17,908 nt of DNA from an uncultured Eubacterium sp. (lineage in GTDB: Bacteria; Bacillota; Clostridia; Lachnospirales; Lachnospiraceae). The number at the start of each line of letters is the position of its first letter. Within the stretch, counting starts at the first letter, position 1. The stretch covers positions 1 to 17,908 of the forward strand of contig CAJTVR010000094.1 of assembly GCA_910580075.1 (NCBI GenBank), read 5' to 3'. The notes below the pieces were generated by a model. It had not been told where the DNA came from, ran no database searches, and saw only the letters and a list, made by a program, of their open reading frames with translations. Positions 10,772 to 17,908 of the stretch are shown piece by piece. Both the position numbers and the translations under genes were made by a program.

Positions 10772-11716
10772 TTAAATGCTGGTTTTACGGATATTGGAAT
10801 CAAAAGATCTGTGAAAGCCCAGCCAGTCTGTACTGTTTTCCGGAACGTTTGCAAATGCCTCTTCCATGGCTTCCATTTTTGCATCCATATTATCTGCAAA
10901 GCTGAGCGCTACTGCTTCTGCAATCGCCGGTTTTTTTGGCGAGCCGTATTCCAGCTCTCCATGGTGTGCCAGAATGCAGTGGATCAGTTCGTTTTCCAGT
11001 TTTTTAGGAAAACCGGGTATTGCTGCAATCCGCTCTGTCAGCATCTGTGTTCCGATAATAATATGCCCCAGCAGCTGCCCTTCATCCGTATAATCGTTTT
11101 CCGGGAATCTGGAAATTTCTTTCAGCTTGCCGACATCATGAAAAACAGCAGCCGTAACGAGCAGATCTTTGTTTAAAATCTGATACTGTTTTGCAAAATC
11201 CGAACACAGCCTTGCGACTGCCAGTGTATGCTGGAGAAGTCCGCCTACAAAACCATGATGCATCGTCTTTGCTGCCGAATGAAATTTGAACGCTTCCTGA
11301 AACTTCACGTCTCCAAAAAATCCCATGGCCAGCTGCTTTAAATAAGTATTATCGATCTGTGCTATCATGTCCATCAGCTGTGCATACATCTGATCTGTAT
11401 CGTATTTGCTGACCGGCAGATATTCTTTCGGATCATATTCTCCCGGCTGAGCCTTGCGGACGCGCTTTACATTCAGCTGCAAAGCACCCTGAAAACTTGT
11501 TACATCACCTACTACATTCAGGTAATCCAGTTTTTCGAAATCGTTAATGCCAAGAGAGCCCGGGTCCCATATTTTTGCATCCAGTGTCCCTGTTTTGTCC
11601 TGGAACGTCAGTGATACAAACGGCTTTCCTGCTTTTGTCACTGACGGCTGTTTATTTTTACACAGATAAATCTCATTAATGCGCTCCCCTTCACGCAAAG
11701 TTTCTATATAACGCAT
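10772..11716 (-). CDS. yhaM: 3'-5' exoribonuclease YhaM
   Basis: The 314-residue protein matches YhaM in length and order. An N-terminal OB-fold (about 10-90) carries PFVSLTFQDKTGTLDAKIWD. An HD hydrolase domain follows, with LQHTLAVARLC (H163) and VFHDVGKLKE (H193-D194) as metal ligands, plus a late HHGELEYGSP (about 250). YhaM trims RNA from the 3' end with metal and takes part in mRNA turnover in Firmicutes. The start has GGAGG 7 bases upstream. It lies 40 bases after the HtrA-like gene with no clear terminator between, so they may share a transcript. Confidence 0.92.
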   Translation of the reverse strand: MRYIETLREGERINEIYLCKNKQPSVTKAGKPFVSLTFQDKTGTLDAKIWDPGSLGINDFEKLDYLNVVGDVTSFQGALQLNVKRVRKAQPGEYDPKEYLPVSKYDTDQMYAQLMDMIAQIDNTYLKQLAMGFFGDVKFQEAFKFHSAAKTMHHGFVGGLLQHTLAVARLCSDFAKQYQILNKDLLVTAAVFHDVGKLKEISRFPENDYTDEGQLLGHIIIGTQMLTERIAAIPGFPKKLENELIHCILAHHGELEYGSPKKPAIAEAVALSFADNMDAKMEAMEEAFANVPENSTDWLGFHRSFDSNIRKTSI

Positions 11717-11755
11717 GCTTCTGCCTCCATTTTATATTTCCTCCCTGGCTGAAAA

Positions 11756-13075
11756 TCACCGCAGCACGCCAGCCTCCACCGTACAGCTGAATTTTTTATA
11801 TCCCTCTGCACTCTGCCGGTTCACTGTGATTTTTACTTCATCTCCCTTTTTCAGCGTCAGCAGAATCTGCTGATAATCTTTCATAGAAAGGATTTCTTTT
11901 TTATTCACTGCAGCAATCACGTCTCCCGTCTGTAAGCCTGATATCATAGCCGGGGAATCTGCTGCTGTTTCTTTAATATATACACCCTTTGGTATATCAT
12001 ATTCCTGCGAAATCGCATCTGTAACCGTGCTGCCTTTAATCCCGATATACGGAATGTTCAGCCCATTTGAAAGCAGTTCAATAATATCCTTTAATTCCGA
12101 AATAGAGACTGCCGTCAGTGTGTTCTGTTCCTTTTGTATATTTGATGACTGTAGAAACAGTCCGATTACTTCTCCGTCCGTGTTGACCAGAACGCCGTTT
12201 CCTTTTGTATTGGAAACAATATTTGTCGTAAATACTGTATAGTTGCGGTCTTCTGTGGTTATTTTATTTGTCACAGAAGTAATGTTTCCGGTCAGTATGG
12301 AATAATTCGTTCCCAGCGGGCTGCCAAGAGCGATCACCATCTTTCCCTGCCTGAGATTCAGAGAATTCCCAAGCACTGCTGTTTCAATCTGGCTCATGGT
12401 AGATTTCGGTATCTTCTGCACAGGCACACCCAGCACTGCAATGCCGGTGTTTCCATCGTATTTTTTCAGCTTTGCGTCCTGTGTGTCATCATTAATAAAA
12501 GTTACCCGTATGGCATTTACATCTTTAATAACCTGGTTTTCTGTCAGAATCAGAAGCTCTTTTGTACTTTTTCCAATAATCAGGCCTGATGCCTGCCCGG
12601 AAGCTTCATAAGGCGAATCAAAAATATCGACACCCTCTTTTACGCCAGTCACTGTCACAATCGATTTATTTACATGGCTGCCAATCTGGTACAGCTGATT
12701 CTGCAGCTTCTGGTAATCGTCCAGCGTCATATCCTTTTTTTCTGTAACATAGACCGTTTTCTGCCCTTTTTCATTTTTTTCCGGTGCCTGCACATCGTCC
12801 GTTACCGTATTCTGATCGATGTCTGCAGCCGTTTCACCAGTATGATCATCGTCTGCCAGGGTATCTTTCGGAATTCCGACCCACTGGTCTTCTTCCCGCT
12901 CAAACCATGGTTCCATTACCGGCTTGAGCGCACAAAAAACAAGGCATGAAATAACGCCAAACAAAACTGCATAACCTGCCGTTGCTATGCCTTTCTGCAA
13001 AACCTTTTTTTTATTTAACGGCTTGTCTTTTATCTTTTCCTTAATAAAATGCTTTTCTTCCCTTTTGTCTGGCAT
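11756..13075 (-). CDS. Membrane-anchored HtrA-like PDZ protein, protease probably inactive
   Basis: The 439-residue protein has a basic cytoplasmic N-terminus, one membrane segment (about 29-51, ATAGYAVLFGVISCLVFCAL), an acidic linker, a chymotrypsin-fold domain (about 130-330) and a PDZ domain (about 342-425: YIGIKGSTV, SPAMISGLQTGDVIAAVN). The three HtrA catalytic positions are changed: LTENQVI has Gln181 for His, NTGIAVL has Gly211 for Asp, and TKGNGVLVN has Gly292 for Ser where active members have GNSGGPL. GSPLGTNYSILTGNI is kept, so the fold is probably intact. It is likely a non-enzymatic sensor or adaptor outside the membrane. It has a consensus promoter and GAGGAGG ribosome site. Confidence 0.85.
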   Translation of the reverse strand: MPDKREEKHFIKEKIKDKPLNKKKVLQKGIATAGYAVLFGVISCLVFCALKPVMEPWFEREEDQWVGIPKDTLADDDHTGETAADIDQNTVTDDVQAPEKNEKGQKTVYVTEKKDMTLDDYQKLQNQLYQIGSHVNKSIVTVTGVKEGVDIFDSPYEASGQASGLIIGKSTKELLILTENQVIKDVNAIRVTFINDDTQDAKLKKYDGNTGIAVLGVPVQKIPKSTMSQIETAVLGNSLNLRQGKMVIALGSPLGTNYSILTGNITSVTNKITTEDRNYTVFTTNIVSNTKGNGVLVNTDGEVIGLFLQSSNIQKEQNTLTAVSISELKDIIELLSNGLNIPYIGIKGSTVTDAISQEYDIPKGVYIKETAADSPAMISGLQTGDVIAAVNKKEILSMKDYQQILLTLKKGDEVKITVNRQSAEGYKKFSCTVEAGVLR

Positions 13076-13134
13076 GAAAAACCTCCTCTTTCGAATACCC
13101 TGTACATTTTTGTTTTTCGATACCTTATGTAAAG

Positions 13135-13163
13135 ATTATACGAGGATTTGCCATTTATTTCAA
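13135..13163 (-). promoter_or_regulatory. Promoter of the HtrA-like gene
   Basis: On the minus strand TTGAAA (13163-13158) and TATAAT (13140-13135) with an exact 17-base spacer; ribosome site GAGGAGG before the ATG at 13075. Confidence 0.8.
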
Positions 13164-13220
13164 GGAAATTGTTACGAAATTTAGAAAACATATTTACAAA
13201 CAGCCGGGACTTTTCATTTA

Positions 13221-13298
13221 CCAGATAGTCTTTGAAAAAAGCGGCAGTAACTCCGGATTACCGGGCAGTCCTCGAAAAACGGCAGCAGCTCCGGATTA
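13221..13298. repeat. Imperfect tandem repeat of about 40 bases
   Basis: 13221-13260 and 13261-13298 share AGTC, GAAAAA, CGGCAG and CTCCGGATTA in order. The second copy ends on the helicase stop codon (13296-13298). Likely an old local duplication of the gene's end. Confidence 0.55.
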
Positions 13299-15809
13299 CT
13301 GCTCTGCCTCATACCGTCTGCGGTAATAATCCATCGTGCGGTACTGCAGAATATCGCTCAAATGAGAACAGAATGCATGGCTTGTGATCAGCGGCCTTAA
13401 ATCTTCCCTGACTGCCAGCACGTACCCTTCTTTGTCTGTAAAAAATCCTTTACCAGATGCTTTCAGGAATTTAACAGGCATTGCCTTTGCTTTTGCCAGA
13501 TGCTGTTTGTCCGTCATATTCTGATACTGTTCATATGTAATATTTTCTGAAAAATCTCTCCAGTTTTTATTTTTGTCAAAAAATTCTTTCCAGCATAGAA
13601 GCAGTTCATCCTCTGTAACTTCCAGCCGGATATTTCCATTATTATAAAACGCATACAAAACAGGCATCTTGTATACTTTTACCATATCCGTAGTTTCTAT
13701 TAAGGACAGGAACTCTTTCCCGATTCCATGATACAGTTCTTCCTCATCTTCAGATAATTCCTCTAACTCATGCAGATAATCCAGATAATGCCTGAATGGA
13801 TTTTCTTTTGCATGCCTCATGCAGTACTGGTACACCTCGTCTTCCATATAAGTAAACAAATCCATTCTGGAAGGAACGTTTCCGTTTAGCAGATCCCTGA
13901 TACGATAATATTCCCGGCTGATACGCTCCTTTATTGTCAGAGATTTTTTATCCAGTTCTTTAAATAAATCAATCAGCCGTATATCAAAATCAGCCGTGCA
14001 GCCGTCCGGATATTCTGCATCATACCAGGCAGCTGATGCTCTCTCTTTGTATGCTGTCTGTGTACCAGGCAGCAGCGGTATTTTACCAGCTTTTTCATAA
14101 TTCCCGATAAAATCCAGTACATTTAAATATTCTTTTCCCTTATAAGTACGCAGCCCTCTTCCAAGCTGCTGTAAAAATACAACCGGAGACTCTGTAGGCC
14201 TTAGAAACATAACCATATCAAGAGAAGCGATATCCAGCCCTTCGTTAAACATATCTACCGAAAATATCACACGCACTTCCTGGTTTCTCAGCTTTTCAAT
14301 AGCTGTGTCCCTGTCTTCTGAAAACCTTCCGTCCGCACTGCTGTACACCGCTGCTGATGAAATGCCTCTGCTGCAGAATTCCTCCGCCATTTTTTCCGCA
14401 TGCTGCCTCGAACAGCAGAATCCCAGCGCCCTTTTGGACCTGTATTTCATATAATGCTTATAAATCAAATCATACCGCCTGGCATTATCCTTATAAATCC
14501 CGGTCAGTTCTCTTTCATCGTATTTTCCTCTTACAAGATGCAGCCCTGAGTAATCGGTTTCATCATATATGCCATAATAGTGAAACGGTACCAGGATTCC
14601 TTTGTTAATCGCCTCTTTTAAAGAAATTTCATACGGCACATTATAATCGCAGATTTCGTAAATATTTTTCCCGTCCATCCGTTCAGGAGTTGCTGTAAGC
14701 CCGAGCATAAACTGCGGCTTAAAATAATTTACAATTCTTCTATACTGTTCATTTACCGCATGATGAAATTCATCAATAACCAGATAATTAAAATAATCCT
14801 CCGCAAAATATTCTTTCCTTAAATATTCAGCCCTGCCCAGCGTTGAAACCGACGCAAAAATTACAGACTTGTCCGTATCTTTCCGTTTCCCGTAAAAAAA
14901 CCCATAATCATCTGATTTGCGCACATTTTGAAATGTTCTGGCTGCCTGTTTTAATATTTCTTCTCTGTGAGCCACAAACAGCACCCTTTCAAATTTTGCT
15001 GAATCAAAAGCTGCCAGATATGTCTTTCCGACTCCGGTTGCCGCCTGAACAAGCCCTTTTGCCGCTCCTTCTGCCCTGCTGTCCTCCAGTGCATATAACG
15101 CCTCGATCTGTATCCCTCTCGGCTGGAATAACTCCTGAACAGCCGTATCTTTCTCTTCTTCCAGGCTGTCATACCGGGCCAGGTCTTTCGATACTGCCGG
15201 TTTATGCCAGTTTTTGGAATACCTGTATAATTCCTCATCATCTATGATAATGGAATGATGAAAAAACAGGTCTTCAAATGTATGATAAAACAGCTGGTAA
15301 TTCTGCGCGTCCGTTAAACTGCTGAAACGGTAATTCCATTCTATCGCGGATGTCAGCGCACTTCTTGAAACATTCGAAGATCCGATATATATTTCGCTTC
15401 TGTTCTCATAGTGAAAAATATAGGACTTCGGATGAAACGATCTTCCTTTATCGTTATAAAATCTTAAATCAATACGGCCGCCCAGCTCCTTTTTAATCAG
15501 ATAAAGTGCCGATGGCTGTGTAATTCCCAGATAATTCCCCGTCAGAATTCTCACCGGAACACCGCGGTCCAGCGCGTTCTTTAAATCCTTTAAAATCATT
15601 CTTACCCCGGATTCCATAAGAAAAGACACAATCATATCTATGCCTTTTGCCTTCATTATGCTCATCTTAAGCTGATAATATAAAAACCGCTTCCGGTCTC
15701 TGTCCCCGGTCATTACGTCGGCAGATTCGATAATCATATCATCTGCCTGAATATACGCCGTCTGCTCCTTTGCGGCACTTATTTTTTCCGCAGAATTAAA
15801 TTGAGCCAT
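13296..15809 (-). CDS. Superfamily II helicase with N-terminal phospholipase-D-like domain
   Basis: The start is ATG 15809 (MAQFNSAEK), with GGGGAGAGG 4 bases upstream; product 837 residues. Residues about 40-190 form a PLD-like nuclease unit with SFHPKSYIF (H126, K128) and IGSSNVSRS (143-151). The usual Asp of HxKxxxxD is His here. The helicase core has Walker A ATGVGKT (257-263), DEFHH (346-350), TATPE (372-376), FNEGLD and QQLGRGLR (547-554). The C-terminal 230 residues are helical and unassigned. Such PLD plus DEAD/DEAH (DUF3427-like) proteins resemble type III restriction and repair helicases. It overlaps the methyltransferase by 31 bases, so the two are one operon. A defence role is plausible, not shown. 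Confidence 0.88.
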   Translation of the reverse strand: MAQFNSAEKISAAKEQTAYIQADDMIIESADVMTGDRDRKRFLYYQLKMSIMKAKGIDMIVSFLMESGVRMILKDLKNALDRGVPVRILTGNYLGITQPSALYLIKKELGGRIDLRFYNDKGRSFHPKSYIFHYENRSEIYIGSSNVSRSALTSAIEWNYRFSSLTDAQNYQLFYHTFEDLFFHHSIIIDDEELYRYSKNWHKPAVSKDLARYDSLEEEKDTAVQELFQPRGIQIEALYALEDSRAEGAAKGLVQAATGVGKTYLAAFDSAKFERVLFVAHREEILKQAARTFQNVRKSDDYGFFYGKRKDTDKSVIFASVSTLGRAEYLRKEYFAEDYFNYLVIDEFHHAVNEQYRRIVNYFKPQFMLGLTATPERMDGKNIYEICDYNVPYEISLKEAINKGILVPFHYYGIYDETDYSGLHLVRGKYDERELTGIYKDNARRYDLIYKHYMKYRSKRALGFCCSRQHAEKMAEEFCSRGISSAAVYSSADGRFSEDRDTAIEKLRNQEVRVIFSVDMFNEGLDIASLDMVMFLRPTESPVVFLQQLGRGLRTYKGKEYLNVLDFIGNYEKAGKIPLLPGTQTAYKERASAAWYDAEYPDGCTADFDIRLIDLFKELDKKSLTIKERISREYYRIRDLLNGNVPSRMDLFTYMEDEVYQYCMRHAKENPFRHYLDYLHELEELSEDEEELYHGIGKEFLSLIETTDMVKVYKMPVLYAFYNNGNIRLEVTEDELLLCWKEFFDKNKNWRDFSENITYEQYQNMTDKQHLAKAKAMPVKFLKASGKGFFTDKEGYVLAVREDLRPLITSHAFCSHLSDILQYRTMDYYRRRYEAEQ

Positions 15810-16363
15810 TTTTCCTCTCCCCGTCCAGGTCTTACATCTGATGTAACCCACTGGTCTTCTGTCATCATATTATGAAACTGTTTTAAAAAATCTGCAAACG
15901 TATCTTCGGTCATATCCGTAAAATATCTCCCGTTTCTTTCCCCTTCGAATGTACCGTATTTGAAAGAAGTATATATAATTCCGTGATCCTTCAAAGCCGT
16001 TACCATTCTCCCCATTACGTCCGCAAGTTCATGTACAGGCAGGTGCAGGATTGAAGAACATGCCCAGATTCCGTCATATCTCTGTATTTCTGCCAGTTCC
16101 TGAAAGAGCATATTTTTAACTTCAATGCCTGTATTTCTGCCCGCAATCCTGCACAGTTCCAATGACCCGTCTATGGCATTTACCCTGAATCCCTGTGACA
16201 GAAAATATTTTGTATCGCGTCCCGAGCCACAGCCGAAATCCAGAATTTCAGCTTCCACGGGCAGCCTGTCTGTAAACCTGCTCCAGACAGAATGAAAATC
16301 TATAGATACCGTCCCTTCTGCAAATTCTTTTGCATTCCTGTTATAATAATGAATCGTTTTCAT
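15779..16363 (-). CDS. Class I SAM-dependent methyltransferase (TehB/UbiE-like)
   Basis: The 194-residue protein is a compact Rossmann methyltransferase. Motif I is ILDFGCGSGRD (40-50), the acidic ribose-binding residue is D65 (NAIDGS), and the motif IV region is DGIWACSSILHLP. No N-P-P-Y or D-P-P-Y is present, so it is not a typical DNA adenine or cytosine-N4 methylase. No Pro-Cys motif of C5 methylases is seen either. The substrate is unknown: a small molecule, protein or RNA. Its end overlaps the helicase start, which implies coupled translation. Ribosome site AAAAGGAC lies before the ATG. It could be self-protection in a defence pair, or unrelated chemistry. Confidence 0.85.
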   Translation of the reverse strand: MKTIHYYNRNAKEFAEGTVSIDFHSVWSRFTDRLPVEAEILDFGCGSGRDTKYFLSQGFRVNAIDGSLELCRIAGRNTGIEVKNMLFQELAEIQRYDGIWACSSILHLPVHELADVMGRMVTALKDHGIIYTSFKYGTFEGERNGRYFTDMTEDTFADFLKQFHNMMTEDQWVTSDVRPGRGEEKWLNLILRKK

Positions 16364-16427
16364 ATTCTGCAGTCCTTTTCATTTTTTATGTTTTTGTAAT
16401 CTAATTTTTAACCCTGCGCCTGACTGT

Positions 16428-16436
16428 ATTATATCA
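16428..16436 (-). promoter_or_regulatory. Extended -10 promoter for the methyltransferase-helicase operon
   Basis: On the minus strand TGATATAAT is a perfect extended -10; no good -35 is seen. The 16364-16688 stretch holds this promoter and the divergent one for the ArsC-like gene, and no supported gene. Confidence 0.5.
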
Positions 16437-16571
16437 CATACCGGCAAAAGCACGTACCCTGATTCATTAAAAACCGGTTACATTTTCCTGAAACGTATCT
16501 GAAATACGCTTTTTCACAAATTCCGGCATGGCAATGGCGCAAACCAGACGTGCAGAATAACATAAAATATT

Positions 16572-16600
16572 TTGCATTGCTGGTATGGGAATGCTATACT
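16572..16600 (+). promoter_or_regulatory. Promoter of the ArsC-like gene
   Basis: TTGCAT (16572-16577) and TATACT (16595-16600) with a 17-base spacer. The leader of about 80 bases ends in AAGGAGA, the ribosome site. Confidence 0.75.
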
Positions 16601-16688
16601 GATATCCGATGATTCATTTACCTGCTGAAAACGGCACTATTCGTAAATCCAGGCACTGGTAAAGTCCATAAATGAAAGGAGACCCAAT

Positions 16689-17030
16689 ATGAATATACAG
16701 ATCTATGGTACAAAAAAGTGTTTTGATACAAAAAAAGCACAGCGCTATTTCAAAGAACGGGGAATAAAATTCCAGTTTACCGACCTGAATGAAAAGGGGA
16801 TGAGCAAAGGCGAACTGCGAAACGTAAGACAGGCAGCCGGCGGTCTGGATGCCATTTTAAATGAACACTGTAAAGATCAGGATGCGCTCGCTCTCGTGCG
16901 TTATATTGCAGAAGATGAAAAAGAAGAAAAGATTCTGGCTAACCAGCAGATTTTAAAAACCCCGATTGTCAGAAACGGAAAACTTGCCACAGCCGGATAT
17001 CAGCCGGATGTATGGAAGCACTGGGAATAA
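16689..17030 (+). CDS. ArsC/Spx-family thioredoxin-fold protein
   Basis: The 113-residue protein starts IYGTKKCFDTKKAQRYFKER, the typical ArsC-family N-terminus with a single Cys11 and a following Lys-rich helix. FQFTDLNEKGMSKGELRNV is the family's second strand and helix, and LKTPIVRNGK carries the cis-Pro92. There is no CxxC, so it resembles ArsC/YffB-type reductases or Spx-like regulators rather than thioredoxin. True arsenate reductase activity is not implied, as no ars genes are nearby. It has its own promoter and a strong ribosome site. The role may lie in thiol or oxidative stress. Confidence 0.85.
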   Translation: MNIQIYGTKKCFDTKKAQRYFKERGIKFQFTDLNEKGMSKGELRNVRQAAGGLDAILNEHCKDQDALALVRYIAEDEKEEKILANQQILKTPIVRNGKLATAGYQPDVWKHWE

Positions 17031-17062
17031 ATGAAAGACTGATATGCGGCTGTTTTCTATTT

Positions 17063-17749
17063 TTATGACCTTTCAAATACAATGTCCGTAATCACAAATG
17101 ATTTTCCTTTTTTCTTCAAATCTATATGGAACTGATGCACTGTTACATCGTCCTCGGTTCCACCCCAGTAAGATAAAACTTTGACTTTTGCGGTATACGT
17201 ATTATTTTTTTTGCTGAATTTATACTGGTGGTTCACATACCAGTCGCCCCAGTCTGTAAAATTCATAAGAACATATTTCTTGTCATGCGAAAGCGGATAA
17301 CTGCTGGAAACAGACATGCCATCCCCGGCCGCAAAAGCAATCTGAAAAGAATTCCCAAACAGCGCCTTCCCCTTTTTCTTCACTGCTGCTTTTACAGAAT
17401 CTGTATACCTGAACACCCCTCCATACGGCTGATACTTTTTTAGCAGACGGGCATCGCTGCTGTACTGGCTGAATACAGTGTCTGAGTATGCCACATTATG
17501 AAAAGCAATATCTGTCTTCATCTTTGAATTGAACTGAAACTGATCCAGCTTTGGCGGATGATTACAGCTTCCGTCTATATAATGGATGATATTGTTGTCA
17601 ATAAGTTTCTGGATTTTCTTTTTTTCGCTGGAAGACACACTTGCAGCTTCTGCCTGTACAAAAGTCCATGGCACAGAAACAGCTAAAACTGCGAACATGC
17701 ATAACAGCACTGCAATGCCTGTCCTGATCTTACAGTATGTGAATTTCAT
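17063..17749 (-). CDS. Secreted protein of unknown function, 228 residues
   Basis: The start is ATG 17749 (MKFTYCKIRTGIAVLLCMFA), with GGGAGGG about 7 bases upstream; the longer frame from 17785 has no such site. A signal peptide covers about 36 residues: basic start, hydrophobic core, and a likely cut after VQAEA. The mature part is Lys-rich and aromatic, with the patterns QPYGGVFRYTDSVKAAVKKK, MNFTDWGDWYVNHQYKF and HQFHIDLKKKGKSFVITDIV. It is probably a mostly beta extracellular domain. Only one Cys remains in the mature part. No sortase or cell-wall motif is seen. No family recognised. Confidence 0.75.
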   Translation of the reverse strand: MKFTYCKIRTGIAVLLCMFAVLAVSVPWTFVQAEAASVSSSEKKKIQKLIDNNIIHYIDGSCNHPPKLDQFQFNSKMKTDIAFHNVAYSDTVFSQYSSDARLLKKYQPYGGVFRYTDSVKAAVKKKGKALFGNSFQIAFAAGDGMSVSSSYPLSHDKKYVLMNFTDWGDWYVNHQYKFSKKNNTYTAKVKVLSYWGGTEDDVTVHQFHIDLKKKGKSFVITDIVFERS

Positions 17750-17784
17750 TTTGTTACCCTCCCGGTTTCCATGTATTTGATACA

Positions 17785-17820
17785 AGTATATAACTATTTG
17801 TTGATAAAAGTCAACAATAG
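17785..17820 (-). promoter_or_regulatory. Promoter with overlapping palindrome for the secreted protein
   Basis: On the minus strand TTGACT (17814-17809) and TATACT (17790-17785) with an 18-base spacer. TGTTGA (17799-17804) and TCAACA (17811-17816), extended by CTATT/ATAG, form a dyad that covers the -35, as a repressor site would. Confidence 0.65.
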
Positions 17821-17908
17821 GTTTTTCTTCACCTTCCAGACTGCATATCCTTCGTTACTTTTCACACCCACGCCAGATTTATGCATAACAATACGCCGAT
17901 GCTGCAAT

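Noticed and set aside
14951..15247. Frames on both strands within the helicase gene
   Set aside because: They lie within the clearly coding helicase and show no independent signals.
15779..16363. DNA methylase of a restriction-modification system
   Set aside because: The N/D-P-P-Y and Pro-Cys catalytic motifs of DNA methylases are absent; motifs fit TehB/UbiE-like enzymes instead.

Overview
The window looks like low-to-moderate-GC Firmicutes (Clostridia) DNA, most likely a gut Lachnospiraceae. The grounds are consensus sigma-A promoters with 17-18 bp spacers, strong GGAGG-type ribosome sites, and the YhaM and RlmCD/RlmD-type housekeeping families. No rRNA or tRNA is present, so genus and species cannot be fixed.

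Region 1 (about 170-9134) is an integrated mobile element of 8,950 bp. A 15-bp direct repeat (170-184 and 9120-9134) marks its ends. The right copy lies inside the 3' end of an rlmD-like 23S rRNA methyltransferase gene (9090-10535, minus), and the element supplies that gene's last codons. The displaced original 3' end, ending SRVEK-stop, survives at 137-184. A tyrosine integrase (7675-8952) sits beside attR. A phage-type repressor (7012-7536, plus) faces a divergent minus-strand early operon: a small Cro-like regulator, a possible 40-residue Cys-rich ORF, and a 580-residue RepA/primase-like ATPase. Small phage-type genes follow, then a promoter plus a strong intrinsic terminator, then a scaffold gene, a major capsid gene, two unknown genes, a sigma-region-4-like late regulator and a terminator. 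Two tiny genes lie next to attL. There is no terminase, portal, tail, protease or lysis gene. The best reading is a phage satellite that replicates itself and makes its own capsid shell and scaffold, but must borrow packaging and tails from a helper phage.

Region 2 (9090-13298) is chromosomal and on the minus strand: rlmD, yhaM (3'-5' exoribonuclease with OB and HD domains), and a membrane-anchored HtrA-like PDZ protein in which all three protease catalytic residues appear to be lost.

Region 3 (13296-16363) is a two-gene minus-strand operon. A small class I SAM methyltransferase overlaps a superfamily II helicase carrying an N-terminal phospholipase-D-like domain; a defence or nucleic-acid-processing role is possible but unproven. 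Region 4 has an ArsC/Spx-like thioredoxin-fold gene (plus) and a secreted protein of unknown function (minus).

The most notable non-coding structure is inside the element: composite arm-type repeats at both ends, a 27-bp repeat that makes the early-operon RNA complementary to the integrase leader, a mirrored operator or origin region between the divergent regulators, several long perfect inverted repeats, and an attenuator-like leader in front of the capsid genes.
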